Shown here in pieces: positions 36,740 through 46,651 of a stretch of DNA of 64,000 nucleotides. The notes beneath the pieces are model-generated. The model was not told the origin of the DNA. It worked only from the letters and a program-made list of their open reading frames with translations, and did not search any database. The position numbers and the translations under genes are program-made. Each line of letters begins with the position of its first letter. Positions within the stretch are counted from its first letter, which is position 1. The stretch comes from JBBQVZ01 sp963695975 (lineage in GTDB: Bacteria > Actinomycetota > UBA4738 > HRBIN12), in NCBI GenBank assembly GCA_963695975.1, contig CAVOIB010000002.1, positions 682,001-746,000 of the forward strand, in the 5' to 3' direction.

Positions 36740-37114
36740 ATGAAGCGTTCCGAGGACCAGATCTCGATCAACGCGCCGGCCGATCGCGCATGCGAGTCCG
36801 TCGTCGATTCCTCCCGCCACGGCGAGTGGGCGGGACGCGGCCTCGCGGTGACGAAGTCGACCGAGGGTCCAGTGGCGGTCGGAGCGACGTTCTCGACGAC
36901 GGCCAAGCAGTTCGGGACGCAACGCGAGCAGAGCACCATCACCGAGCTCGTTCCGGAGAAGATATTCGCTTGGGATCCAACAGGCGCACTCGGCCGTGTC
37001 CATCATTCGTTCTCGCTTTCCGAGGATGGTGCCTCGAAGGGTCGGCGGGATCAATCGAGTCGTGAGCGGCCGTGCGGGAACGAGCATCCCCGCCGATCGC
37101 GGTTCTTACGGTGA
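36740..37114 (+). CDS. SRPBCC-family protein, probably truncated
   Basis: ATG 36740 (GGAAGGAGGAGGG upstream) opens MKRSEDQISINAPADRACES, followed by the helix-grip strands up to HHSFSLSEDG. The last 30 residues are Arg/Gly-rich and unlike the family, which usually runs about 140-150 residues and ends in a long helix. A frameshift near 37025 probably replaced the C-terminus. Ligand-binding function is therefore doubtful. Confidence 0.6.
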   Translation: MKRSEDQISINAPADRACESVVDSSRHGEWAGRGLAVTKSTEGPVAVGATFSTTAKQFGTQREQSTITELVPEKIFAWDPTGALGRVHHSFSLSEDGASKGRRDQSSRERPCGNEHPRRSRFLR

Positions 37115-37175
37115 AGAACCTGCGTCTGTCCAGGTTCGAGGGACGTACCCGAAGCTCGAACGGAAGGAGGGACCA

Positions 37176-37559
37176 GTGACCATAGGGCACGAGGAGGTCA
37201 TCCCCCAGCTAGCTGAGCACCTCCGGCCGGTCTTCGACGCAAGCCCGGACGGCGTCTACGTTTGGCTCGACGAACAGCATTCCGCCTGTAACGAGAACCT
37301 CGCGAAGATGTTCGGATTGACGGTCGAGTCGTGGTCGAACACGCCCGGGTTCCTTCAGCACTTCGTCCACGCAGACGATCAGCAGCTCTTCTCGTGGAAC
37401 TACTGGAATCGGGTTCAGCCCCTGGCGTTCCCCGCCTCGTTCCGCTTCCGGGCGATCCGGGCTGATGGCTCGCGGTTCGACGCCGAGACGGACATGATCC
37501 CGCTTACCTACGGTGGACACACGGTCGCGTATCACTTCGTGCGGCGCGTGGGAGCGTGA
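37176..37559 (+). CDS. Stand-alone PAS-domain protein
   Basis: A 127-residue single PAS domain. GTG 37176 follows GGAAGGAGG. Seen: PVFDASPDGVYVWLDEQHSA then CNENLAKMFGLTVESW, and a closing FRFRAIRADGSRFDAETDMI. No output domain follows, so it would sense a ligand, light or redox state and signal through a partner. The nearest signalling partners are the cyclases at 38.6 kb. Confidence 0.78.
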   Translation: MTIGHEEVIPQLAEHLRPVFDASPDGVYVWLDEQHSACNENLAKMFGLTVESWSNTPGFLQHFVHADDQQLFSWNYWNRVQPLAFPASFRFRAIRADGSRFDAETDMIPLTYGGHTVAYHFVRRVGA

Positions 37560-37637
37560 GGATCAACGTTGCCCCGGTCGCCTTGACCGCGGAACTCGCG
37601 CGCTTCAGCGCGTCGATCTTGTCGTCTGGATGACGCG

Positions 37638-38549
37638 TCACGGGAATCCACCCGAAACCGCGTCTCCCGAGGAAAGTAAGGGCTTGACGCCCGTGCTGGA
37701 GACGAAGTTCGACCGGAGATCGTCGTCATCGATGGTCTCAGCGATCTGCTTGACGAGGCGCCGGGCTTCGGCTTCAAGTTGGGTCGCCTCCTGATCGTTC
37801 CTCCTCGCGGCGGCGAGCCGGCTCAGCTCTAGGAGCACCTCCCAGAGGATGCGTGCGCATCCCAGCTCTTCCGCGGCCGAGCGGGCTTCCTGCAGGAGGC
37901 GCTCCGCCTCGCCGGCTGCGTCCGCCGCGGCGAGCGACGTGCCCTTCAGCAGGAGCGCATCGGCCACGAACTGGCGGATCTCGGAACGTCGCAACCTGTC
38001 GAGGATGGCGTCCGCGATCTCCACGGCCCGCGAAGGGTCGCCTCTCGCCGCGGCGACGCGTCCGCTGACCAGGGCGATCTGTATGGACGACACGGACCGG
38101 AGCGGTTCGGGTAGGAGCTCGACCTGCATCTGCGCCATCGGCCGCGATCGCGCGCTCGGGGTCGTCTTCGTGGGCGATCGGGGCGCCGAAGACGCGAAGA
38201 TCGCGTCGCCCATCAGGCGCGCGAGCGTCCCTTCGTATCGATAGACGGGAGCGATGAGGAGCTCGAAGGCGCCGTTCATGATCTCGGCCCACTCCTCCGG
38301 ATCGAGGGTTTCGGCCATAGCCGTCGAACCCTTCACGTCACAGAAGAGCATCGTCACGATCCGGCGTTCGCCCTCCATCGAGCGACCGAGCCGCGCGCCC
38401 TCGAGCTTCGCGAGCATGCCGCGCGGGAGGTACGGCTCCAGGTGAGCCGCTCCGAGCTCCTCGGCTGACGATCGCACGAGGCGGGCGCCGCAGTTCAGGC
38501 AGAACCGGGCCGCGTCTGGGTTCTCGGTCGCGCACTCCCGACAGAGCAT
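37638..38549 (-). pseudogene. Large adenylate cyclase with a deleted middle
   Basis: ATG 38549 opens a zinc ribbon MLCRECATENPDAARFCLNC and the start of a class III cyclase domain (RIVTMLFCDVKGSTAMAETL, then YEGTLARLMGDAIF). The reading then shifts frame for about 30 codons and rejoins a TPR-like tail (QIALVSGRVAAARGD and on). The rest of the cyclase, and the ATPase/TPR body of this roughly 1000-residue class, are gone. A catalytic metal Asp (CDVKGS) is present but the dimer's second half is missing, so it is inactive. Confidence 0.7.
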
Positions 38550-38630
38550 GTGGGAACGATAGACGCCGCGCGGACCCGGGTGCCTGCGCGAGACGGGCGC
38601 CGGGCGGGAGGGATACGCTAGGCCGCGAGC

Positions 38631-39464
38631 ATGGCCGAGTACGCGACCCCCGAGGAGGAATGGCACGACTTCCTAAACGGGACGCATCCGCATCTCAGGG
38701 AGAAGAGCCCGCTCCGCCTGATCCCGTCGAACCCCCGGTGCAAGCTCTGCAAGGCTCCGTTCGGCTCGCCGGGCAGGTTCATCCTCAAGCGCTACGGGTT
38801 CCGGCCTTGGGAGAAGCAGCCGAAGATCTGCGGGCGCTGCTTCATCGGGCTACGGGGCCAGGCGCAGATGTGTCCCGGCGCGCTCGAGGGCCAGGAGATC
38901 CGCGGCGGCGAGGCCGAGATCTCGATGCTGTTCGCCGATGTCAGAGGCTCGAGCAAGCTAGCCCGGCAGATGCCCGTGATCGACTTCACGCGATTGATGA
39001 ATCGCTTCTATCGGGAATCGAGCCAAGTCCTCATCGAACGTGATGCGATCATCGAGAAGTTCGTCGGCGATGAGATCGTCGGCCTGTTCATCCCGTTCAT
39101 GACTGGCCCGGAGCACGCCGCACGCGCCGTCGAGACCGCGCAGGAGCTGCTCCGCGTCACGGGCCACGACTCGCCAGAGGGGCCTTGGGTCCCGCTCGGC
39201 GCGGGCGTGCACACGGGCACTGCCTTCGTGGGGATCGTCGGATCGGGCAACACCAGCGACTTCACGGCGCTCGGCGACCCGGTCAACATCGCTGCTCACC
39301 TCGCATCGCAGGCGGCGATCGGCGAGGTTCTCGTCACGGACGAAGGCGCCGAAGCCGCGGGGGTCGCGGGGACAGGGCTGGAACACCGGCACCTCTCGCT
39401 GAAGGGCCACCCGGTCGACGCGTGGGTGCTATCGGCGTCTCGTCCGGCCCCGGCCGTGGGCTAG
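38631..39464 (+). CDS. Class III adenylate/guanylate cyclase with N-terminal zinc motif
   Basis: A 277-residue cytosolic cyclase. Residues 37-70 hold CKLC and CGRC, a probable zinc ribbon. The catalytic domain begins at about 95 with EISMLFADVRGSS (metal Asp103), then FVGDEIVGLF (metal Asp147) and the TALGDPVNIAAHLAS region. It makes cyclic AMP or GMP; the specificity residues cannot be assigned safely. The MFS-HEAT-cNMP gene starts 13 bp later, which strongly suggests that its product controls that protein. Confidence 0.9.
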   Translation: MAEYATPEEEWHDFLNGTHPHLREKSPLRLIPSNPRCKLCKAPFGSPGRFILKRYGFRPWEKQPKICGRCFIGLRGQAQMCPGALEGQEIRGGEAEISMLFADVRGSSKLARQMPVIDFTRLMNRFYRESSQVLIERDAIIEKFVGDEIVGLFIPFMTGPEHAARAVETAQELLRVTGHDSPEGPWVPLGAGVHTGTAFVGIVGSGNTSDFTALGDPVNIAAHLASQAAIGEVLVTDEGAEAAGVAGTGLEHRHLSLKGHPVDAWVLSASRPAPAVG

Positions 39465-39477
39465 GTCGCGCCGTGGA

Positions 39478-42456
39478 GTGCGGGTGATCCGGTTCGGTCG
39501 ATCGCTCAAGGTGCGATCCGGTGAGGGCCGGATCGTGGGGCTAGGGGTGGCGCTGATGGTCCTCACGGCCGGTGGCTCCGCGTTCGGTCAGAGCGGAACC
39601 GACGCCCTCTTCTTCGCACATTCTGGCGTCGACAAGCTGCCGGTGATGCTGATGCTCGCGGGCGGATTGTTGTTCGGGACATCCATCGTCTTCACGGCGC
39701 TCCTTGGGGTCGTCGGGCGACAACGCCTCTTCCTCGTCGTCCCGGTGGTCTCGGCCGCCGTCTTGCTGATCGAACGAGCGATCGTGGCGGCGGCCCCCTC
39801 GTGGATCTATCCGCTCCTGTGGCTCTCGGCGAGCGTGGTGGTGATGCTCCAATGGCTCTTTACCTGGGGCCTGCTCGGCATAGTCGTCGACACCCGTCAA
39901 GCGAAGCGGCTCTTCCCGCTCTTCGGCGCCGGGGCCATCTTGGGCGTGGTGGTCGGAGGTCTCCTGACCGGTCCCCTCGCCTCACTGATCGGCGCCGAGA
40001 ACCTCCTGTTCGTATGGGGAACGGCTTTGGTCGCGGCTTCATCGGTCGGTCGGGTCCTCGTCGGATCGTATCGAGCCAAGGTGGTTCGGGCGAGGCGATC
40101 GCGCCGGGCCAAGGCCCGCCCTTTGGAGGAGATGCAGCAGGGGTTCAGGTTCGTTCGCGGTTCCTCCGTCATGAGGTGGATGTCGCTCTCGGCGATCTTG
40201 TTCTCCGTCCTGTTCTTCTCGCTGTACCTCCCGTTCTCTCGAGCGGCGGCCGATCGATTCATCGGGGCCGACGCCCTCGCCGGGTTCTTCGGCCTGTTCT
40301 CGGCGGTCACGACCGCGGCGGCGCTCCTCGCGTCGTTGTTCCTCACCAACCGGTTGATCGCTCGGTTCGGCGTTCCGTCAATGTTGATGGGGCTCGCGCT
40401 CATCTATCTCGCCGGGTTCGGCGTTTTGATCGTCGTCGGAACCTTCGCCACGATCGTCGCGGTCCGGTTCGTCCAGATGTTGTGGAGCCAAGCGGTCGCC
40501 AATCCGGCGTGGGAGGCGGTAGTCAACATCGTGCCGCCCGTCCGCCGAGACCAGACGCGCGCGTTCTTGAACGGCGGACCGACCCAGCTGGGGACGGTGC
40601 TCGCCGGTCTGATCCAACTGATCGGCCTGCGCAGGTTGAGCCCGCTGCAGCTCTACGCGATCGGACTCGGCACAGCGGCGCTGACCACCTATGCCACGTG
40701 GAACGTTCGCCGCTCGTATGCAACCGCACTGATCGATGCGTTGCGCCAGGGCCGACCTCAGGTCTTCTCTACGCTGACCGATGAGGCGCCGTTCACCGAC
40801 AGGCAGGTGGATGCCACTGCGGTGTCCGCACTCGTGGAGGGCGCGTCCGGCTCGGACGTTCGGGTCCGACGAGCCGCGGTAGAGATCCTCGGCGACCTTC
40901 GCAGTGACGAGGCGAGCGCTGCGCTCCTGACGGCCGTGCATGACCTCGACGCGATGGTGCGGGCTACCGCGCTTCGGTCACTCGCTCATACCCGGGCGGA
41001 GACGGCCCTCCCGGTCGCTTCCCTGGCGCTCGACGACCCGGAGGCCGAGGTCCGGTTGGCTGCGATCCGTGCGATCGACATCCTGGGCAACGCCTCTACC
41101 GATGGCCGAGACCCGATCAGGAGGAGGCTCGTCGACCCGGATCCATCCGTCAGGTCAGCGGCGGCATCCGTCATCCTTCGAAGGTCCTCCAGCGAAGAGG
41201 CGCTCGCCGCCGTCCAGTCCATGTTCGCCACCGATGACCCCGCGACCCGTTCGATAGCACTCGAGGCGCTCGAAGGATCCGAGCTGCCCGAGACGTTCGG
41301 ATTAGCCGCCCTTGGCCTGCACGATCCGAGCTCGCGCGTTCGGGCAGCCGCCGCCCGGGCCGTTCCCGCGTCGGATCCCGGGCGGGCGATCCCGCCACTC
41401 GTCGGCGCACTTGCGGATGAGAACGGAGGCGTGCGAGACGCCGCGGCTCTCGTACTTGGTCGGATCGGCCCCGCGGCGGTCGAGCCGGTCATGGCCGCGC
41501 TGTTCGATCCCGCGCTCGCGCCGGGAGCGTTGCTGGCGCTCGAGCAGCTTCCGGCGGCCTCGACGCAGGATGTGGTCCGGGGGTACGCGCGAGAGGAGGC
41601 GGCCCGCGCGGTCGCCGACTTCGACGTGTCGTGCGCCATGAACCCCGACGGCGACGATCGCGAGCGCCTGCTCCGCGACTCGTTGATCGAGCGTGCCCGT
41701 CGCCAGGCCGTCAACGCACTCCGTGCCGCAGCGCTCTTGGGGGAGAGGAAGTCCATGAGGTTCGCCATCGACAACCTCTCCAGCCGTGACCCGATGCAGG
41801 TGGCCAACGCCCTCGAGGCCATCGAGTCCATGGGCGAGCACACGGTCGTCCGGCCACTCCTTCAGCTGTGGGAGACAGCCGACCCGGACATGTTGCCGCG
41901 CGTCGTGTGGCTACCCCGACTCCTGCATGACCCGGATCCCTGGATCCGCGGATGTGCCACCTTGCTGCGTGGTCCGACGACGGAAGGAGATCCCATGACG
42001 GATGACCTCGCGATCATTTCCCAGATCGAACGTGTCCTGTTCCTGCGGAAGGTCCCACTCTTCGTAGAGCTTCCCCCGCAGGACCTCGAGCGGGTTGCGG
42101 CGATCGCGGAGGAACGAGCTTTCGTCGATGGCGAGACGATCGCCGGTGAGGGCGAGCCCGGCGACGACCTCCACATCGTGGTCGAAGGCGAAGTGCGCGT
42201 CATGCGAGCGGGATCTGCCAGGGCACCGGAGGTCGAATTGGCACGGCGGGTGTCGGGCGACGTCGTCGGTGAGATGGCACTCATCACCCAAGAGCCCCGC
42301 ATGGCATCGCTGGTCGCTTCCGGCGATGTGCGGACGTTGCAGGTGGGTCGGAAGGACTTCGAGGGGGTGCTCCGAGAGCGGCCAGATACGGCGATCGCCG
42401 TCATCCGCGTTCTCAGCCGACGGCTCGTAGAGAGCGCGGGCATCCGCGCGGACTGA
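39478..42456 (+). CDS. MFS-like transporter fused to HEAT repeats and a cNMP-binding domain
   Basis: A 992-residue protein. Residues about 20-420 have 11-12 membrane helices like an MFS or ATP:ADP-carrier transporter. About 450-830 is a run of HEAT-like repeats (VRRAAVEILGDL, AEVRLAAIRAIDI, VRDAAALVLGRI). About 855-985 is a CAP_ED domain (FVDGETIAGEGEPGDDLHIV, then VSGDVVGEMALITQEPRMAS), with the phosphate-cassette GEMAL. The cyclase gene ends 13 bp upstream. Start GTG 39478; GTG 39484 has a better GGAG site. Cyclic-nucleotide gating of transport is inferred. Confidence 0.88.
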   Translation: MRVIRFGRSLKVRSGEGRIVGLGVALMVLTAGGSAFGQSGTDALFFAHSGVDKLPVMLMLAGGLLFGTSIVFTALLGVVGRQRLFLVVPVVSAAVLLIERAIVAAAPSWIYPLLWLSASVVVMLQWLFTWGLLGIVVDTRQAKRLFPLFGAGAILGVVVGGLLTGPLASLIGAENLLFVWGTALVAASSVGRVLVGSYRAKVVRARRSRRAKARPLEEMQQGFRFVRGSSVMRWMSLSAILFSVLFFSLYLPFSRAAADRFIGADALAGFFGLFSAVTTAAALLASLFLTNRLIARFGVPSMLMGLALIYLAGFGVLIVVGTFATIVAVRFVQMLWSQAVANPAWEAVVNIVPPVRRDQTRAFLNGGPTQLGTVLAGLIQLIGLRRLSPLQLYAIGLGTAALTTYATWNVRRSYATALIDALRQGRPQVFSTLTDEAPFTDRQVDATAVSALVEGASGSDVRVRRAAVEILGDLRSDEASAALLTAVHDLDAMVRATALRSLAHTRAETALPVASLALDDPEAEVRLAAIRAIDILGNASTDGRDPIRRRLVDPDPSVRSAAASVILRRSSSEEALAAVQSMFATDDPATRSIALEALEGSELPETFGLAALGLHDPSSRVRAAAARAVPASDPGRAIPPLVGALADENGGVRDAAALVLGRIGPAAVEPVMAALFDPALAPGALLALEQLPAASTQDVVRGYAREEAARAVADFDVSCAMNPDGDDRERLLRDSLIERARRQAVNALRAAALLGERKSMRFAIDNLSSRDPMQVANALEAIESMGEHTVVRPLLQLWETADPDMLPRVVWLPRLLHDPDPWIRGCATLLRGPTTEGDPMTDDLAIISQIERVLFLRKVPLFVELPPQDLERVAAIAEERAFVDGETIAGEGEPGDDLHIVVEGEVRVMRAGSARAPEVELARRVSGDVVGEMALITQEPRMASLVASGDVRTLQVGRKDFEGVLRERPDTAIAVIRVLSRRLVESAGIRAD

Positions 42457-42558
42457 GGATCCTCCGTGCCTTCGCCTCCGGTGCCGCAGCACGGGAATCC
42501 GCCGAAAGGGCGACGGATGACAGAGGTCACTAGAAGTGGACCTAGTTCACCACCAGTC

Positions 42559-44046
42559 TCACGCAGGGACGAAGACGAGGTTCGACACGACTGAACCGGC
42601 GCGACCAGGGATGACTTCCCGAACCATGACGGTTCCGGCCTTCGTCCCGTCGCTCTTCCAGAGCTCGGAACCGTGGACGTCGTCGTCGGCGGTGAAGTAG
42701 ATGGTCCTGGCAGCCGCGGTGGCGTAGCAGCCTCCTCCTTGCGCACAGTCTCTGGATCCCTCGGGGCCAGCTCTGACGTTGGCCACCATCACCGTCCCCG
42801 CTTCCGTCCCGTCGCTCTTCCAGAGCTCGCGACCGTGCACGCCGTCATCCGCCGTGAAGAACATCGTGTGGCCAACAGCAGTTGGCCAAGAAGGGGAGGA
42901 GCCATCTCCCCCACGCCAGATGTCCTTCACCATCACCGTCCCCGCCTTCGTCCCGTTGCTCTTCCAGAGCTCGACACCGTTCGCCGCGTCGTACGTGGAG
43001 AAGTACAGGGTCGAGCCGGCATGGGAAACCCAGTCGATGGAACTGGAGGAGCCGGTCAGAACGACCGTCCCCGCCCTCGTGCCGTCGCTCTTCCAGAGCG
43101 CTCCGTCGTAGGGGGCGGTGAAGTACAGGGCGCCACCCATGCTCGTCAGCAAGTGGGGATGGGCGCCACTTCGCCCGGGCTCGATGTCCTTCAGGATGCC
43201 GGTCCCGGATCTCGTCCCGTCGCTCATCCAAAGCTCCCGGCCGTGCGTCCGGTCGTTCGCCGTGAAGAACAAGCCCCCGCCCGCGTGGGTCAGGTAGAAC
43301 GGGTACACCCCCGTGAGGCCGGGCAAGCTGTCATTCACGAGGATCGTCCCTTCGCGCGTGCCGTCGCTCTTCCAGAGTTCGGGCCCGTGGACGCCGTCCT
43401 GCGAGGTGAAGTACATGCTCCCGCCGACACGCACGGGCGGCCAACCCGAAGGCCCGCGGCTGTGAGGTGAGGGGATGTACCTCACCATGACGGTTCCGGT
43501 TCCGGTTCCATCGGTCTTCCAGACCTCCCAGCCGCGCTTGCCGTCGGATGCGAAGAAGCAGATGCGCCCTCCGACATCCGTGAACCCGGTGGGCCCTGAA
43601 CCCTCCGCCCCCGACAAGATGTCTTTCACCATGCGGGTCCCTGAGGTGGTCCCGTCGCTCTTCCAGAGCTCGCGACCGTGAACGCCGTCATCGGCGGAGA
43701 AGTACAAGATGCCGTCGATACCCGCGAGCCCCTGGACGAAGGACGGATCCGGGCCGGGCTTGATGTCCCTGACCAAGCCCGTTCCGCCCCGTGTCCCGTC
43801 GCTCTTCCAGAGCTCGCTACCGTGAACCAGGTCGTTAACCACGAAGAACACCGTCCCGCGCGAGGGGAAGGATGACGCGGTACGCGTCTGGGCGGCGTGC
43901 GATCGCGCCTCGAGTGTCGCGGCGGCGGCTGTTGCTGAGCCCGCGACAGACACGACCGAAGAACCGAACAAGACGAACGTGGACACGATCAGTCCGAAGC
44001 GATTGCCGGTACGGATGGCGACCTCCTGGAGCGATCCGGCGGGCAA
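42559..44046 (-). CDS. Secreted ELWxxDG-repeat protein
   Basis: A 495-residue exported protein made almost only of about nine repeats of roughly 48 residues, each with an ELWKSDGT(x)GT core and a LYF-x-ADDGVHG strand, likely a beta-propeller. A hydrophobic signal lies at about residues 17-42. The TTG at 44046 has AGGGTGAG upstream; an AGGAGG further in stands before a non-standard ATC, so the start is uncertain. Such proteins are surface or adhesion-like; no enzyme site is visible. Confidence 0.85.
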   Translation of the reverse strand: MPAGSLQEVAIRTGNRFGLIVSTFVLFGSSVVSVAGSATAAAATLEARSHAAQTRTASSFPSRGTVFFVVNDLVHGSELWKSDGTRGGTGLVRDIKPGPDPSFVQGLAGIDGILYFSADDGVHGRELWKSDGTTSGTRMVKDILSGAEGSGPTGFTDVGGRICFFASDGKRGWEVWKTDGTGTGTVMVRYIPSPHSRGPSGWPPVRVGGSMYFTSQDGVHGPELWKSDGTREGTILVNDSLPGLTGVYPFYLTHAGGGLFFTANDRTHGRELWMSDGTRSGTGILKDIEPGRSGAHPHLLTSMGGALYFTAPYDGALWKSDGTRAGTVVLTGSSSSIDWVSHAGSTLYFSTYDAANGVELWKSNGTKAGTVMVKDIWRGGDGSSPSWPTAVGHTMFFTADDGVHGRELWKSDGTEAGTVMVANVRAGPEGSRDCAQGGGCYATAAARTIYFTADDDVHGSELWKSDGTKAGTVMVREVIPGRAGSVVSNLVFVPA

Positions 44047-44279
44047 CTCACCCTAGCGGATGCAACCACGTCGGAACCCGGCAAGCAGGCGGCACTCCAC
44101 GAGTGGAGTTTGCCGAGGAGGGGTGTGTCGCTCCGATGAATCGCTTTCACGCCCAAGGAGGCGACCGATGGGTTTCGCACGCTCTTCCTCCGTCTTCGGG
44201 ATGAACGAACACCGCGGCCTTGCCCAGATGCTGAGGACGCGGTTAGCTGGCGCCTGTCGGAACGACCGAGGAGGGAGCT

Positions 44280-44720
44280 ATGGCTGCCGAGAAGCGAGCG
44301 GACGTCACGTGGCGGGGCGACCTGATGAGTGGGAACGGCACGATCGAGCGCGTGGGTAGCGGGGCGTTCGGGCCGCTCGGGGTGTCCTGGGCCGCGCGGA
44401 CCGGCGAGGGCCAAGCTGAGCTCACGAGCCCCGAGGAGCTGATCGCGGCGGCGCACGCCGCCTGCTTCTCGATGGCGCTTTCCAACGGGCTGGCCAAGGC
44501 CGGGGCGCCGCCGGAGAGTCTGAACGTCGCGGCAACCGTCACCTTCGTCCCGGGGACGGGGATCACGGCTTCGGCGCTGGACGTAGAGGGCCGGGTCCCG
44601 GGGATCACGGAGGGTGCGTTCCAGGAGGCCGCCGAGCAGGCCAAGGATGGCTGTCCAGTCTCGGGTGCGCTCAAAGGGAACGTCGAGCTCAGCGTGACTG
44701 CGCGGTTGGCGTCGGTCTGA
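44280..44720 (+). CDS. OsmC-family peroxiredoxin
   Basis: A 146-residue organic-hydroperoxide/osmotic-stress type thiol peroxidase. The catalytic Cys pair is Cys62 (AAHAACFSMAL) and Cys125 (DGCPVSGAL), with the conserved SPEEL Glu and the early Arg of WAARTGEG. ATG 44280 follows GAGGAGGGAGCT. It detoxifies organic or fatty-acid peroxides with a lipoyl or mycothiol-type donor. A broken piece of a similar gene lies at 52393. Confidence 0.92.
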   Translation: MAAEKRADVTWRGDLMSGNGTIERVGSGAFGPLGVSWAARTGEGQAELTSPEELIAAAHAACFSMALSNGLAKAGAPPESLNVAATVTFVPGTGITASALDVEGRVPGITEGAFQEAAEQAKDGCPVSGALKGNVELSVTARLASV

Positions 44721-44869
44721 ACGGGCGCGGCGCTCGTGACGTACTTGGTCGGGCGCGTCCGTTGCGAGTAGGTCGAAGGAGGCTCAGGTGAACAGCGTCC
44801 CCGACGGCTCCTCCAGGCTGGTGCGATTGAGCTAGGAGTTGAGGCTTGTGGTACAGAGAGAGGAGTGAC

Positions 44870-45460
44870 ATGAGCGGCGAGACTGGTTCGAGGACCGTAC
44901 ACGGGATCGAGGCGCCCGCTGTCGGGACATGGGAGATCGACCCGACACATACGTCGTTGGCTTTCGTGGCCCGGTACCTGATGGTCACCAAGGTCCGGGG
45001 ACACTTCTCGGAGTTCTCGGGAGCTATCCGCGTGTCCGAGCACCCGGAGGAGTCCTCGGCGGAACTCGCCATCGTGACATCGAGCATCGACACCGGGAAC
45101 GAGGATCGCGACAAGCACCTACGCTCACCGGACTTCCTCGACGTGGAGCGATTCCCGGAGATCCGCTTCAAGAGCACGAAGGTTGAGCTTCCCGGCGAGA
45201 ATCGGGTCGTGGTGACTGGGGACCTCACGATCCGGGACGTCACACGCCCCGAGGTTCTCCAGGTCGAGTTCGCCGGTTTGAGCCAAGACCCCTGGGGGAA
45301 CGCCCGGGCAGGGTTCTCCGCGACGACCGAGATCGACCGGGAGGAATTCGGGGCGAGCTGGAACGTTGCCCTTGAGACGGGAGGATGGCTCGTCTCGAAG
45401 ACGGTCCAGGTGGAACTCGACGTGCTCGTTACGCACAAGACCGACCAGGCCTCCTCGTGA
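44870..45460 (+). CDS. YceI-family lipocalin-like protein
   Basis: A 196-residue protein with the family start WEIDPTHTSLAFVARYLMVT then KVRGHFSEFSGAIRV, the DKHLRSPDFLDVERFPEIRF motif and a closing NVALETGGWLVSKTVQVELD. The fold is a beta-barrel binding isoprenoids or other lipids. ATG 44870 has GAGAGGAG upstream. No signal peptide is seen, so it is likely cytosolic. It follows the OsmC gene by 149 bp. Confidence 0.9.
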   Translation: MSGETGSRTVHGIEAPAVGTWEIDPTHTSLAFVARYLMVTKVRGHFSEFSGAIRVSEHPEESSAELAIVTSSIDTGNEDRDKHLRSPDFLDVERFPEIRFKSTKVELPGENRVVVTGDLTIRDVTRPEVLQVEFAGLSQDPWGNARAGFSATTEIDREEFGASWNVALETGGWLVSKTVQVELDVLVTHKTDQASS

Positions 45461-45658
45461 ACCGAGCCTTGGTCCCTGTTGGTTACGGCGTACTTGGCGG
45501 CCGAACCTCCTGGCTCGAGCCGCTCAACCCTCTGGTCATGCATCGGTCATGACACACGGTCAACCGCGCCGGGGTTCGTCAGAGAGCACACGACTGCATC
45601 CTGGCGATCGACGACGGGACTCTTGTTTCCACGCGGGGAGTACCGCCGGCCACGCCGG

Positions 45659-46651
45659 ATGAAGCCTCGCGAAACCTCAACGTACACTCACGTCGTGAAG
45701 AGCGTGAACGAGCTCTTGGTCCTGGGGCGCGACGAGCTCGTCTCGCTCGAGGTGACCTGGGCCGACCTCGTCGGCGTGCTCGAGGATGCGTTCCGGCAGA
45801 AGGCGGAGGGCCTCGTCCAGAACCCGCCGAAACCGGCATTGCATCCGCGGCCAGACGCGTTCATCAACGCCATGCCCGCCTATCTCGGCGGCGCGGACCG
45901 AGCCGGTCTCAAGTGGATCGCGGGCTATGAGTCCAACCGGGCGAGAGGGCTCTCCTACATCAACGGGATCTTCGTGCTGACCGATGCTGAGACCGGTCGG
46001 TCGCTCGCGATCATGGACGGCGGGTGGATCACCGAGATGCGTACGGCGGGCGTCTCGGGGGTCGTGCTCCGGCAGGTGTCCGCGAGCCCGCACGCTGTGG
46101 CGATCGTCGGTGCGGGCGCGCAGGCACGTCGACACCTGGAGCTCCTACTGGAGCTCTACCCCGATATCGCGGAGGTCCGCGCCTTCGATATCGTGCCAGC
46201 CGCTTCCCAGACGCTGCTCGCGCTCGCCGGTGACCGGCGCGCGGCCGCGGCCTCGTCAGCGGTAGATGCCGTCGCCGGCGCCGATCTCGTGATCACCGCG
46301 CTCACCACGATGCTTCCCGAGCGCCTGACGTGCGAGGAGTCAGGGTCCGACGCTGTGCTACTGCCGGTCGACTACGAGTTCGGACTGGACCCGCACGTCT
46401 CGAGCGACGCGGTCCTATACGCGGTCGATGACCTGGGCCAGTACCACGCCAACGTCGCGGAGCACTTCGAGGGATACCGCGAGCCCGACGGCGAGCTCGC
46501 GGAGATCGTGGCCGGCACCCTGCCGGTTCCCGCGTCGGGGCGGCGCATGTTCCTGAACATGGGGATCGCGATGGACGACGTGGCGCTCGGTGCCCTTTGT
46601 TACGAGCGTGCGCTGGAGCGAGGGGTCGGTCGCACGATCGAGTTCCCGTAG
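45659..46651 (+). CDS. Ornithine cyclodeaminase/mu-crystallin family protein
   Basis: A 330-residue NAD(P)-dependent enzyme: ALHPRPDAFINAMPAYLGGA and LKWIAGY at the substrate site, MDGGWITEMRTAGVSGVVLR, then the Rossmann motif VAIVGAGAQARRHLELL and a late ITALTTMLPE. Relatives are ornithine cyclodeaminase, alanine dehydrogenase and ketimine reductase. ATG 45659 is chosen; GTG 45695 is possible. Which reaction it performs cannot be told. Confidence 0.85.
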   Translation: MKPRETSTYTHVVKSVNELLVLGRDELVSLEVTWADLVGVLEDAFRQKAEGLVQNPPKPALHPRPDAFINAMPAYLGGADRAGLKWIAGYESNRARGLSYINGIFVLTDAETGRSLAIMDGGWITEMRTAGVSGVVLRQVSASPHAVAIVGAGAQARRHLELLLELYPDIAEVRAFDIVPAASQTLLALAGDRRAAAASSAVDAVAGADLVITALTTMLPERLTCEESGSDAVLLPVDYEFGLDPHVSSDAVLYAVDDLGQYHANVAEHFEGYREPDGELAEIVAGTLPVPASGRRMFLNMGIAMDDVALGALCYERALERGVGRTIEFP

